From Rickettsiales bacterium (GTDB taxonomy: Bacteria; Bacteroidota; Bacteroidia; Cytophagales; Cyclobacteriaceae), in NCBI GenBank assembly GCA_002729235.1, contig PBTY01000017.1, forward strand, positions 136,285 through 168,628: 32,344 nucleotides of DNA, given 5' to 3'. The notes under the pieces are model-generated. The model searched no databases. It saw nothing but the letters and a program-made list of their open reading frames with translations, and had not been told where the DNA came from. Position numbers and translations under genes: made by a program. Below are positions 23,514-30,689 of the stretch, one piece after another (the first letter of the stretch is position 1; the number at the start of each line of letters is the position of its first letter).

Positions 23514-25394
23514 ATGAAAACATCTAGCCTATTCTTTCTTGCACTCTTAATACTGTCATCTTGTGGCACCCAAACTACGGATGATCTAGTTTCGACATGG
23601 CTAAAGAATAATGCCACCAACATTGAATCAGTTGAGGCGGGTAATGGTTTCGACGATCTCAAACCCATTGTTGAAATGGTTGGTGATGCTCGAATAGTCG
23701 CACTAGGAGAACCCACACATGGCAACCGTGAAGTTTTTCAACTAAAGCACCGACTAGTCGAATACCTGGTGACAGAAAAGGGGTTTAACATTTTCGCTTT
23801 GGAATGCCCGTTTGGAGAGGCATTGGATATCAATAGATATGTGCTAGATGGAATAGGTGATCCTGAAAAAGCACTCGCAGGAATTTATATCTGGACGTGG
23901 GATACGCAAGAAGTTCTGGCCTTGATTAAGTGGATGCGGGCTTATAATGCGGACCCAAGTCACGAACGTAAAGTCAAATTCTATGGGTTTGATCCTCAAG
24001 ATCCCGAGCGTGGAGCACAACTTATGTTGGATTACCTAATGAAGGTAGATCCAGAACTGGAAAAAGCAGTACATCCGGAGTTGGGTATTCTTTCTGTTCC
24101 ATTTTCAGACCCAATAGCCATGGGAAGAAGGCAATGGATTCCTGAAGAATTCGATTCCCTGTCCTTGATTGCTATACAGCAAGTCATGCAGGCATTTGAA
24201 AGTAAAAAGAAAGCTTATGTGAAGGCATCTAGTCAAAAGGAATATGAAATGGCTAAACAACATGCCAGACAAGCAGAAATATTCATCCTGGAAAACTATA
24301 ATGACGGCATTAATTATTCGTATGAACGAGATCACGGACAAGCCGAAAATGTTCGATGGACACTAGATTTTGAAGGTGATGACTCAAAAATCATCACCTG
24401 GGCACACAATATTCATGTCAATAATGCATCTAAGCCTGAAAATCCCCCCTACCCAACACCCAGGTGGCAAGGATATCATTTGAAAAAATGGTATCAGGAT
24501 GATGTGAAAATAATTGGGTTTTTCTACAATAAAGGAGCTTTTACAGGACTGGATGAGGCCATACCGTCAACCGGTTATCAATCATTCACAGTTGATAATG
24601 CCAAAGAAGGCTCTCTGGAACATATGATGGTACAAGCTAACCTCAACAACGCATTTGTTGATTTATCAAAACTACCACAAAGTGGCCCCATATACGATTG
24701 GTTTGATAGACCCATACCCACACGCTATTCATGGGCCTTTTATGACGTGAGCAAACCGGACGATTACTATTGGCCACACCATATGACGCACGATTTTGAT
24801 GCATTTATCTTTTTAAATGAAACCACAGGCACTGTGCCCATTGACTCAAACGATTATAACAACGTCTGGCTCTTAAATAATAAGCTCGAACAACCCACCA
24901 ATCTTGACTTTGAAACCGGAACTATTGGTGAGGCTCCAAAAGGCTGGATAACCTGGTCTCGATTTGCACGACTAGGAGTCACCATGACCATCAGTAATGA
25001 GGCTTATAGTGGGGAAAAGTCTTTGAAAATGCATCGCCCTGATGGCCCCAAATACGGTGAGATAGGGCCAAATGTGCTACAGGTCATTGATGCTGCTCCT
25101 TATCGTGGGAAAAAGATTCGTTTCACAGCTGTAGCAAAGGCTGATGTAAGCCCAGATACATTTGCGTTTTTGCATTTGAAGATAGAACCCTGGTCTGCGG
25201 AAGACACGCATGATTCATCAGAGCCGCCTTCATTTGACAGCCTGGACAAATTCAGAATTGAAAGCAACAACTGGAAGCAATACATTATAGAAGCCTCCGT
25301 AGCAGAGAATGCCAGCACCATCGCCTACAGCGTGAATTTAAAAGATTTTGGAACTGTCTGGCTAGATGATGTGGCTATAGAAAAATTGGACTAA
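23514..25394 (+). CDS. Erythromycin-esterase-like lipoprotein with C-terminal beta-sandwich
   Basis: The 626-residue protein starts with a lipoprotein signal (MKTSSLFFLALLILSSC, Cys17). The main domain (about 40-440) matches erythromycin-esterase-like proteins: ARIVALGEPTHGNREVFQLKHRL (E66, H69), FALECPFG, and ITWAHNIHVNN (His near 297-300), the positions expected for the Ere-type metal-independent hydrolase site. The last 165 residues (NLDFETGTIGEAPKGWITWSR to VWLDDVAIEKLD) form a beta-sandwich resembling a carbohydrate-binding module, an extension not present in classical Ere enzymes. Together these suggest a surface or periplasmic hydrolase of an ester or other natural compound. Macrolide inactivation is not implied, since most family members act on unknown substrates. 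Confidence 0.9.
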   Translation: MKTSSLFFLALLILSSCGTQTTDDLVSTWLKNNATNIESVEAGNGFDDLKPIVEMVGDARIVALGEPTHGNREVFQLKHRLVEYLVTEKGFNIFALECPFGEALDINRYVLDGIGDPEKALAGIYIWTWDTQEVLALIKWMRAYNADPSHERKVKFYGFDPQDPERGAQLMLDYLMKVDPELEKAVHPELGILSVPFSDPIAMGRRQWIPEEFDSLSLIAIQQVMQAFESKKKAYVKASSQKEYEMAKQHARQAEIFILENYNDGINYSYERDHGQAENVRWTLDFEGDDSKIITWAHNIHVNNASKPENPPYPTPRWQGYHLKKWYQDDVKIIGFFYNKGAFTGLDEAIPSTGYQSFTVDNAKEGSLEHMMVQANLNNAFVDLSKLPQSGPIYDWFDRPIPTRYSWAFYDVSKPDDYYWPHHMTHDFDAFIFLNETTGTVPIDSNDYNNVWLLNNKLEQPTNLDFETGTIGEAPKGWITWSRFARLGVTMTISNEAYSGEKSLKMHRPDGPKYGEIGPNVLQVIDAAPYRGKKIRFTAVAKADVSPDTFAFLHLKIEPWSAEDTHDSSEPPSFDSLDKFRIESNNWKQYIIEASVAENASTIAYSVNLKDFGTVWLDDVAIEKLD

Positions 25395-25438
25395 GCGCGG
25401 ATATAAGCCCTAAAATCAAATGACAAATCCCTTCCAAA

Positions 25439-25466
25439 CCAATCGATAACAGTTTACACTTTGCAG
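25439..25466. repeat. Short direct repeat, copy 1 (partner at 26410)
   Basis: These 28 bases match 26410-26437 at 25 positions, beginning CCAATC and ending CACTTTGCAG. A TnACAAATCCC also precedes both copies. The two copies flank the thioredoxin-like gene and its spacer. The end of this copy forms the left arm of the nested hairpin at 25452-25540. Confidence 0.65.
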
Positions 25467-25540
25467 GTCTTGAGCAAGATTTGGGCGAGCGAAGCGAGGA
25501 AGAGCCCAAGAGTCTTGCTCACCAACCGAAAAGTGTAAAC
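25452..25540. repeat. Large nested hairpin element
   Basis: Three nested inverted repeats can be traced: GTTTACACTTT (25452-25462) with AAAGTGTAAAC (25530-25540), TGAGCAAGA (25471-25479) with TCTTGCTCA (25513-25521), and TTGGGC (25481-25486) with GCCCAA (25504-25509), around a loop holding GAGCGAAGCGAGG. A further small hairpin, AGGCC with GGCCT, follows at 25542-25555. The 399-bp gap (25395-25793) contains this element and REP-like copy 3; no gene is supported. Confidence 0.75.
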
Positions 25541-25630
25541 GAGGCCCAGCGGCCTGGAGCGTCTATAAATCTTTAAAACAAAGCACATATACCCTCTGAG
25601 CACAGCGAAGACATGTCCACGCTTCCGCGT

Positions 25631-25712
25631 ATCTGCAATATGTAGCCAAGGAATTTTCAATTCCATCAATACAACAGGATTATAAATCATTAATCCCAAA
25701 ATGCGCAGGAGC
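25631..25712. repeat. Dispersed REP-like repeat, copy 3
   Basis: This copy reads ATCTGCAATATGTAG, GGAATTTTCAATTCC (hairpin), CAACAGGATTATAAATC and ATCCC, ending GCAGGAGC. It matches copies 1 and 4 best in its second half. It lies 80 bp ahead of the thioredoxin-like gene. Confidence 0.65.
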
Positions 25713-25793
25713 AAAAGACTCCGTTATTCTTATAACCCCTTTGTTACGAACTAGCCAAAAAGTCGTTATCCCTATAGAATCAATTAACTAGCC

Positions 25794-26330
25794 ATGAAAT
25801 TAACGACCTCTACCCTATTCCTTTTTTGTAGCATCTACTCATTCGGTCAAATCATTTTCCCTGACGACTACCAAACCAAACAAGGATTTGAAATAGGGAC
25901 ACAAATCAGCAAGCTGTCGCTGTACTCTTTGGATAGTATGACTTTTGATGCGACTGACTTACAAGGCAAAGTGACCTGGATCAATTATTGGTTTGTAGGC
26001 TGTGGAGGATGTAAGCAAGAAGAGCAGGTACTGAAAGAACTCAGTGAATACTTTAGCGCCAATGATAAAGTGCAGCTGATATCCATTACCCCTTCCAGTC
26101 CTGAAAAAGTAAAAGCCTACTTTGAAAATGGAGATTTCGGCTTCCCAGTCTATACGGTGGATGGATTCAAAGAAGTGAAAAAGACCTTTAATGTGAGGAG
26201 TTATCCGCACAATCAATTAGTAGTCGATGGAAAAGTCGTCGAAAATCTTTTAGGCCCTCTTGTATATGACAACATGAAAGAATGGATGATCAAAAGGATC
26301 AACGAGGAAGTTGATAAATTGGAGAAGTAG
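25794..26330 (+). CDS. Secreted thioredoxin-like (TlpA/ResA-type) protein
   Basis: The 178-residue protein has a signal peptide (MKLTTSTLFLFCSIYSFGQ) and a thioredoxin fold of the TlpA/ResA/AhpC-TSA type. The active site WFVGCGGCKQE puts the redox cysteines at 70 and 73 in the form CGGC. The usual residue before the second Cys in this family is Pro (CxPC), so the redox potential may differ. The preceding strand VTWINYW and the cis-proline at 138 in SYPHNQLVV are as expected. Because it is exported, a role in periplasmic thiol-disulphide exchange is likely. Direct repeats flank the gene (25439 and 26410). Confidence 0.92.
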   Translation: MKLTTSTLFLFCSIYSFGQIIFPDDYQTKQGFEIGTQISKLSLYSLDSMTFDATDLQGKVTWINYWFVGCGGCKQEEQVLKELSEYFSANDKVQLISITPSSPEKVKAYFENGDFGFPVYTVDGFKEVKKTFNVRSYPHNQLVVDGKVVENLLGPLVYDNMKEWMIKRINEEVDKLEK

Positions 26331-26409
26331 GCGTTTTGGTAAAAATAATAGCATCAAAAACTCATTCATCCAACCATAACACAAATAACAAATCCCAATA
26401 CTCAAATTT

Positions 26410-26437
26410 CCAATCCATAACAATTTGCACTTTGCAG
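26410..26437. repeat. Short direct repeat, copy 2 (partner at 25439)
   Basis: This copy matches 25439-25466 at 25 of 28 positions and lies about 50 bp before the next gene. It lacks the nested hairpin that follows copy 1, which suggests the hairpin element was gained by copy 1 or lost here. Confidence 0.6.
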
Positions 26438-26487
26438 TAAGAAAGATGTAATTTCAGATCGAAAACTGTCACACAGAGATAATTTAA

Positions 26488-26844
26488 ATGACTAAGAAAT
26501 TCCTTCACACTGATCCATCAATTAACGGAAAAGGCGCCAAAAGTGAATTTCTCATCCCTGACATCTACAACCGAACTACAAAACTGATTGGACTCGAAAC
26601 CTTAAATCCTTACGAATTCGGCTTGGTGATCTACACTGGGGTCGATCTAGATACTGAAGAAGTTTTCAATAGAGCCAACAATAAGAAATCCATTAGCATC
26701 CTGAAAAGAAACCGTTGTAAGAAGATAATTGCTAACTATTTAGAAGACATAAAAAATCTAAAAATTGGAGATGTAGTTCTGTTAAATGAGGCATTTAATC
26801 TGGAGAAGATAGATAAAAGCAGGGTGAGTTTAGCAAAACAGTGA
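26488..26844 (+). CDS. Small protein of unknown function
   Basis: I do not recognise this 118-residue protein. It is soluble, with no signal peptide or membrane helix, and looks alpha/beta: FLIPDIYNRTTKLIGLETLNPYEFGLVIYTGVDLDTEEVF in the centre and a basic helix with KRNRCKKIIANYLEDIKNL, then IGDVVLLNEAF. It is followed after 39 bp by another small gene on the same strand, so the two probably form one operon. Coding is supported by the ATG start and by amino-acid composition like its neighbours; the function is unknown. Confidence 0.65.
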   Translation: MTKKFLHTDPSINGKGAKSEFLIPDIYNRTTKLIGLETLNPYEFGLVIYTGVDLDTEEVFNRANNKKSISILKRNRCKKIIANYLEDIKNLKIGDVVLLNEAFNLEKIDKSRVSLAKQ

Positions 26845-26883
26845 ACTGAAAACTCAAACAACAAGGTCAACAATCAAAAAACC

Positions 26884-27282
26884 ATGATTAATTCCGCTGA
26901 AGAATTTAGAAATCTCAGAATGAGCGATGAACTTCAAGAGCAAAGAAGAGCGGCAATAGAAGTTGCTGCATATTCAGTTTGGTTAGATGTGATTCAAAGA
27001 TTTCCAGAGTTAAAAACGTGGGTAATCCAGAACAAAACGATTCAGATTGAAATACTGGAGTTGTTAGCACTGGATTCAGACCCAAATGTGAGAAGTGCAG
27101 TGGCTAGAAAGAGGAAAATAACCGATAAAATTTTTGAGTTATTGAAAGATGACACAGAAGAATCTGTTAGATATGACTTACTCTCAAATACTAAACTTGC
27201 TCTAGAGAAGAAGCTAAGAATTAAAGTTGATGATTCGGAATGGTTAAGAGACCAATTAAACGAACAGCTGAACAAACAATAA
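26884..27282 (+). CDS. Small helical-repeat (HEAT/LRV-like) protein
   Basis: The 132-residue soluble protein has a middle part, LALDSDPNVRSAVARKRK and LLKDDTEESVRYDLLSNTK (about 59-100), with the D-x-x-x-x-V-R-x-x-x-A pattern of HEAT or leucine-rich-variant repeats, a protein-binding scaffold. The N-terminal region is helical (SDELQEQRRAAIEVAAYSVWLDVIQRF) and the C-terminus is Gln/Asn-rich. It follows the small unknown gene at 26488-26844 by 39 bp, probably in the same transcript. A partner or immunity role toward that protein is conceivable but not shown. Confidence 0.68.
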   Translation: MINSAEEFRNLRMSDELQEQRRAAIEVAAYSVWLDVIQRFPELKTWVIQNKTIQIEILELLALDSDPNVRSAVARKRKITDKIFELLKDDTEESVRYDLLSNTKLALEKKLRIKVDDSEWLRDQLNEQLNKQ

Positions 27283-27375
27283 TTAACCTGTTAGACGAGA
27301 AATTATTCACCGGAGAAAAGGCATCCATATTCAGGCAAGGTCAAATCACAACCTTAGAACATTAGAACCTACCTA

Positions 27376-27447
27376 CCTGCCGGAGCGAAGCAAAGGCAGG
27401 AAACTTAAAACTCAAAACCTACGTGCACGCCGTAGCCTTGCGAAGGC
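27376..27447. repeat. Small palindromic elements in the 27.3-27.5 kb spacer
   Basis: CCTGCC (27376-27381) and GGCAGG (27395-27400) enclose a loop with GGAGCGAAGC; CTACG (27419-27423) pairs with CGTAG (27431-27435); and GCCTT (27435-27439) pairs with AAGGC (27443-27447). The GAGCGAAGC loop also occurs in the hairpin at 25452-25540. No gene is seen in 27283-27580. Confidence 0.55.
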
Positions 27448-27464
27448 GAGCAAACTTAAATTAG

Positions 27465-27562
27465 TCCTAAACTTTCCCAAAATCCTCGTACCCATTTTTA
27501 GGTATTTATCTCTTATTCAATAATTTATATTGACTTTAATTAATCAAAGAGGTATTTTCAAA
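27465..27562 (+). repeat. Duplicated leader sequence, copy 1
   Basis: Bases 27465-27487 are identical to 28394-28416 over 23 positions (starting TCCTAAACTTTCCC). Further matches follow: CCCATTTT, GGTATTTA, ATCTC and a final GGTATTTTCAAA (27551-27562). The copy ends 18 bases before the ATG at 27581. The duplicated stretch therefore precedes two successive genes and may contain their promoters. Confidence 0.75.
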
Positions 27563-27580
27563 AATATCACTTCCACACCT

Positions 27581-28378
27581 ATGAATCCACCTAATCCTAA
27601 AAGCAGAGGACTTAAGAAAATAGTCCAATATATAGAGCGAGGGCTAAGTAATTATAGTAGCCTAGTTGGGCTAATTTCATTCATATTAGCCATTCTAGCG
27701 TTTTTCTTATCCTATACTCAAGGATTAAAGCTTGACCAAATAGAGGAGAGAATTCCAACAAGAACAGTCTCATCATTTCCAGGAAATCTAGTGACAATAA
27801 ATGAGGAAATCCTAAAGAAGTTCTCCCCCAACTCGGACGAATTGCTAATATGCTCAGATGTACCTGCTTATGGGTTCCTTTCAAATTATCCAGAATATGA
27901 AAAGTATGAGAAAAATTTATTGAGTATTGTTATTCGATCAGGAAAGGACTTCAAACTACATTTGAGTACGTACAGTGACTCCTTACTCAGAGACGAAGTT
28001 GACTGGCAATTCATTAAGGCTCGAGATACAATTGTCAAATATTTTCATAGCAAAAAATACTGGACCCAACGTGAAACCGAAGGTAAATTAGACGCTAAAG
28101 ATTTGGCCGTTAAAGATTATCCTAGTTTCAAGCAGTTTATTGTTGATCGTCACAATGAGTTGATCGATAAACTTCAGAAAGTTGATCCTAACAAAGTTGT
28201 TGTTACCAGATTGACAAAAGAAATGCCCTTTTTCATGTGGTTGGAGAATACTGATAAAATACTTGTCTCTTTCCCGAATTACTCTAACAACAAAGAACAT
28301 GCTTTTTATTCAGTAGATTCTGAGATTATTAAGAATTTCAAAGAAATATTCTTTTTAATTGAAAACGGTGTTTACTAA
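27581..28378 (+). CDS. Membrane-anchored protein of unknown function
   Basis: I do not recognise the family. From the ATG at 27581 the protein has 265 residues; a TTG at 27530 would add 17 and lies in the duplicated leader. A single hydrophobic helix (YSSLVGLISFILAILAFFLSYTQG, about 34-57) follows a short positively charged N-terminus, so a cytoplasmic N-terminus with the rest anchored is likely. The soluble part has alternating strands and helices: SDELLICSDVPAYGFLSNY, LSIVIRSGKDFKLHLSTYSDS, NKVVVTRLTKEMPFFMWLENTDKILVSFPNY. The layout distantly recalls PLD-like folds but no HxK motif is present, so no activity is proposed. Identical leader sequence flanks the gene on both sides. Confidence 0.68.
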   Translation: MNPPNPKSRGLKKIVQYIERGLSNYSSLVGLISFILAILAFFLSYTQGLKLDQIEERIPTRTVSSFPGNLVTINEEILKKFSPNSDELLICSDVPAYGFLSNYPEYEKYEKNLLSIVIRSGKDFKLHLSTYSDSLLRDEVDWQFIKARDTIVKYFHSKKYWTQRETEGKLDAKDLAVKDYPSFKQFIVDRHNELIDKLQKVDPNKVVVTRLTKEMPFFMWLENTDKILVSFPNYSNNKEHAFYSVDSEIIKNFKEIFFLIENGVY

Positions 28379-28393
28379 AATCTCTGAAAATAA

Positions 28394-28505
28394 TCCTAAA
28401 CTTTCCCAAAATCCTCTTCCCTTGCCGGGCGCCCCATTTTCTGGTATTTAATCTCAAAATCAACTCCTTATAATGAGGTTATCAAGTAAAAGCGGTATTT
28501 TCAAA
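28394..28505 (+). repeat. Duplicated leader sequence, copy 2
   Basis: This copy matches 27465-27562, with an extra GC-rich stretch (CTTGCCGGGCGCC, 28421-28433) inserted in the middle. It ends about 85 bases before the ATG at 28591. Confidence 0.72.
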
Positions 28506-28590
28506 GAATAACTCCATTAAGTTAGAATATAACGTTTCTTGACGCAGTTAGTTTAATATTGAAGAAATCATGAGAAGTACCTACAGTTAA

Positions 28591-30276
28591 ATGGGAAAAA
28601 CACCAAAAACTATTTTAGCTTTTGAAATAGATGACAAATACTATTCAATCTGCTCATTCAAAGAAAATAAAAAAGGAGAATTGATCATTTTACCAAGGTT
28701 TGCTGAAAACTATTCTGAGATTGAATTTGGCAATCCAAACAATGATGAAATAATATTAGACCAACATTATACAATTCATCACAGTAGGGAAGAAAATGTG
28801 AATGTACTGAATCATACGCTCTGTTTAAAAAATGATTTAAAAAGGAATACCCGAATATATACTCGAGCTTTTAATAAAAATTTGTTTTGTCCTTTAATAA
28901 CTGTTAGAGGACAGGACTTTACTAGAGAGAGATATAGATATGTAAGAAATGATATTGATGAGTATATAGATATGGGAGAATATTCACCTAAAAATTCAAC
29001 CATTTATTATATGATTATCGCTACCTCAGCTGGGAATAAGTTCAATGGGGATTACGATGATTTGAATTATTATAATTTAAACTTTAAGAACTACTCCGTT
29101 ATTATAATTTGGAGTTTTGGCATCATACCTTCACATTGGACTGGAAATAAATTTCACAAATTGACAAAGCCTGACCTTAGGAGTCAAATAGAAGAAGGAT
29201 ATGAAGAAAATGAAATAATCAATCAATATAGACTTGATAGACAGCTCCAACACAATAGTTTTCTTTCGTTTTTAAAAAAAGAACTTAAAATAAGTGGTTC
29301 TGACTTTTTACTAATAAATAGTTTAGGTTTCAAAAAATATCCAAATAATAATATTGATAAATCAGATAAGGATAATATAGAAATTAATTTAGCTTATCAA
29401 GCATATACCATTGGCAATAAAGCAGTTGAAAATGGTAAACATGAAGAAGCCCTAAAACTCTTTTCTGAGAGTAGAAAAATTTTCAACAAACAAAAAAATC
29501 AAGTCGCAAAAGCCTCATTATTAAATTTAGAAGCAATTTCTAACCATACTATTGGCAAATCGAAGATTGCTTTAAATGTCTTTAACCAAGCATTAAAGAT
29601 ATACAAACAGATCAATTCAAATTTCAACATAGCAAACACCTATCTGAATATATCTATGGTGCATAGAGACATTTTTGAAAATGAAAAAGCTAAAGAGAAT
29701 ATTCATAAAACGATTGCAATCTCAGAAGAACAAAATCTCACATCATTGTTATCAAATGCTTATCAACAGTTAGGTATAATATTCAAAAATGAAGGTAATT
29801 TAAACCAAGCTGAAGGATATTTACATAAGGCAATAGCATATTATAACAAAGAAAAAAATAAAGAAGGAAAAGCGTTCTGTTTAGGAAATTTAGGTCTTCT
29901 AAATCTTCAGAAAGGAGATGTTAAGAAATCACTCAAACTTCACTCAAGCTCTTTAAATATATTCAAAGAGATAAAACATCAATGGGGTATTGCTAATGAA
30001 ACTGCAAATGTTGGAAATGTAATCTGCATTCAAGGAAACAAGAATGGATTATCACAACTTAAAATAGCACTTGAAATGCATCAAAAGAATGGTTATCAAT
30101 TTGGTATTGCAACTGATTTGAAACTAATAGGAGTACATCATTCAGTTTATAGTAATTATACAGAAGGCCTAGAATATCTAAAAAAATCAAGAGAAGTATT
30201 CTTGAAAATTGGAAATAGTCAAGAAGCGGATAGTGTATTGCTACTAATTGAGAAAATTAAGTCTATCAACAATTAG
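28591..30276 (+). CDS. TPR protein with an unrecognised N-terminal domain
   Basis: The 561-residue protein has no signal peptide or membrane helix. Residues 1 to about 255 form a globular region I cannot assign: it begins TILAFEIDDKYYSICSFKE and includes YYMIIATSAGNKFNGDYDD and YSVIIIWSFGIIPSHW. Residues 266-555 carry about seven TPR units of the 40-residue type (AYTIGNKAVENGKHEEALKLF, AYQQLGIIFKNEGNLNQAEGYL, AFCLGNLGLLNLQKGDVKKSL). The base composition is visibly more AT-rich than the neighbours, with many A/T-ending codons, which suggests recent acquisition. TPR-linked N-terminal domains of this size are often effectors or sensors. No partner gene is adjacent except the membrane protein that shares its leader sequence. 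Confidence 0.75.
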   Translation: MGKTPKTILAFEIDDKYYSICSFKENKKGELIILPRFAENYSEIEFGNPNNDEIILDQHYTIHHSREENVNVLNHTLCLKNDLKRNTRIYTRAFNKNLFCPLITVRGQDFTRERYRYVRNDIDEYIDMGEYSPKNSTIYYMIIATSAGNKFNGDYDDLNYYNLNFKNYSVIIIWSFGIIPSHWTGNKFHKLTKPDLRSQIEEGYEENEIINQYRLDRQLQHNSFLSFLKKELKISGSDFLLINSLGFKKYPNNNIDKSDKDNIEINLAYQAYTIGNKAVENGKHEEALKLFSESRKIFNKQKNQVAKASLLNLEAISNHTIGKSKIALNVFNQALKIYKQINSNFNIANTYLNISMVHRDIFENEKAKENIHKTIAISEEQNLTSLLSNAYQQLGIIFKNEGNLNQAEGYLHKAIAYYNKEKNKEGKAFCLGNLGLLNLQKGDVKKSLKLHSSSLNIFKEIKHQWGIANETANVGNVICIQGNKNGLSQLKIALEMHQKNGYQFGIATDLKLIGVHHSVYSNYTEGLEYLKKSREVFLKIGNSQEADSVLLLIEKIKSINN

Positions 30277-30367
30277 TACAAATCACAACATTTTAATAGC
30301 TGTAGTGAATTAAATGTAGCTTAAATCTCCCGTTACCACGCATTCTCAAACTGTAGTTTAAAAACCT

Positions 30368-30458
30368 CTGCCCAGCTCCTACGAATTTGCAATCCGTAGG
30401 TCTAGAGTCATGGAATTTGTAATTCCACGTAAGCAACAGGCTTAAGAATCCCGAATAG
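30368..30458. repeat. Dispersed REP-like repeat, copy 4
   Basis: This copy has CAGCTCCTACGAATTTG, CAATCCGTAGGTCTAGAGTC, GGAATTTGTAATTCC (hairpin), CAACAGGCTTAAGAATCCCGAATA. It closely matches copy 1 except that the GGATTATAAATCC part is altered. It lies in the 413-bp gap between the TPR protein and the oxidoreductase; 30277-30367 holds nothing recognisable. Confidence 0.75.
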
Positions 30459-30471
30459 CTCTATAAACTTC

Positions 30472-30555
30472 CTAAAACTTATCACTAACCATCGCCATCA
30501 ACTCCGGCAGCTTCACAGAGTGACTATGCGGTATGATCTCGGACTTCTTCTTGCC
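30472..30555 (-). pseudogene. Relic of the 3' end of a Gfo/Idh oxidoreductase gene
   Basis: The minus strand reads GKKKSEIIPHSHSVKLPELM and then AMVSDKF, closed by a TAG at 30472. It matches the last 27 codons of the intact oxidoreductase gene that ends at 30690 (GKKQSDIMPHSHSAKLQELM, AMVSDKF) at 21 of 27 residues. Upstream of 30555 the similarity stops abruptly. The fragment lies 134 bp beyond the stop codon of the intact gene and is the remainder of a second, diverged copy. Confidence 0.88.
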
Positions 30556-30562
30556 TTCGCCT

Positions 30563-30642
30563 CAGTTGGTGTTATTCACCAACTGACCAGATGAAGCTAG
30601 CCTGCATGAGCCCACCGCTTGTTGGTCACAAGACCCAACAAG
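30563..30642. repeat. Two hairpins beside the gene relic
   Basis: CAGTTGGTG (30563-30571) and CACCAACTG (30577-30585) form a perfect 9-bp stem; CTTGTTGG (30618-30625) and CCAACAAG (30635-30642) form a perfect 8-bp stem. They fill most of the space between the relic and the intact gene. No T run follows either, so they look like repeat elements rather than terminators. Confidence 0.65.
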
Positions 30643-30689
30643 AGCAAGCAGATGAATAAAGGAATATGACATCCCATAATTCCCGCAAC

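Noticed and set aside
25452-25540. The nested hairpin as an integron attC site, with flanking genes as cassettes.
   Set aside because: The ends do not match the attC core sites (RYYYAAC and GTTRRRY), no integron integrase is present, and neighbouring spacers do not share the structure.
25454-25714. An 86-codon minus-strand open frame in the spacer before the thioredoxin gene.
   Set aside because: It is built from the nested hairpin and a REP-like repeat and has no family features, so it is not supported as a gene.
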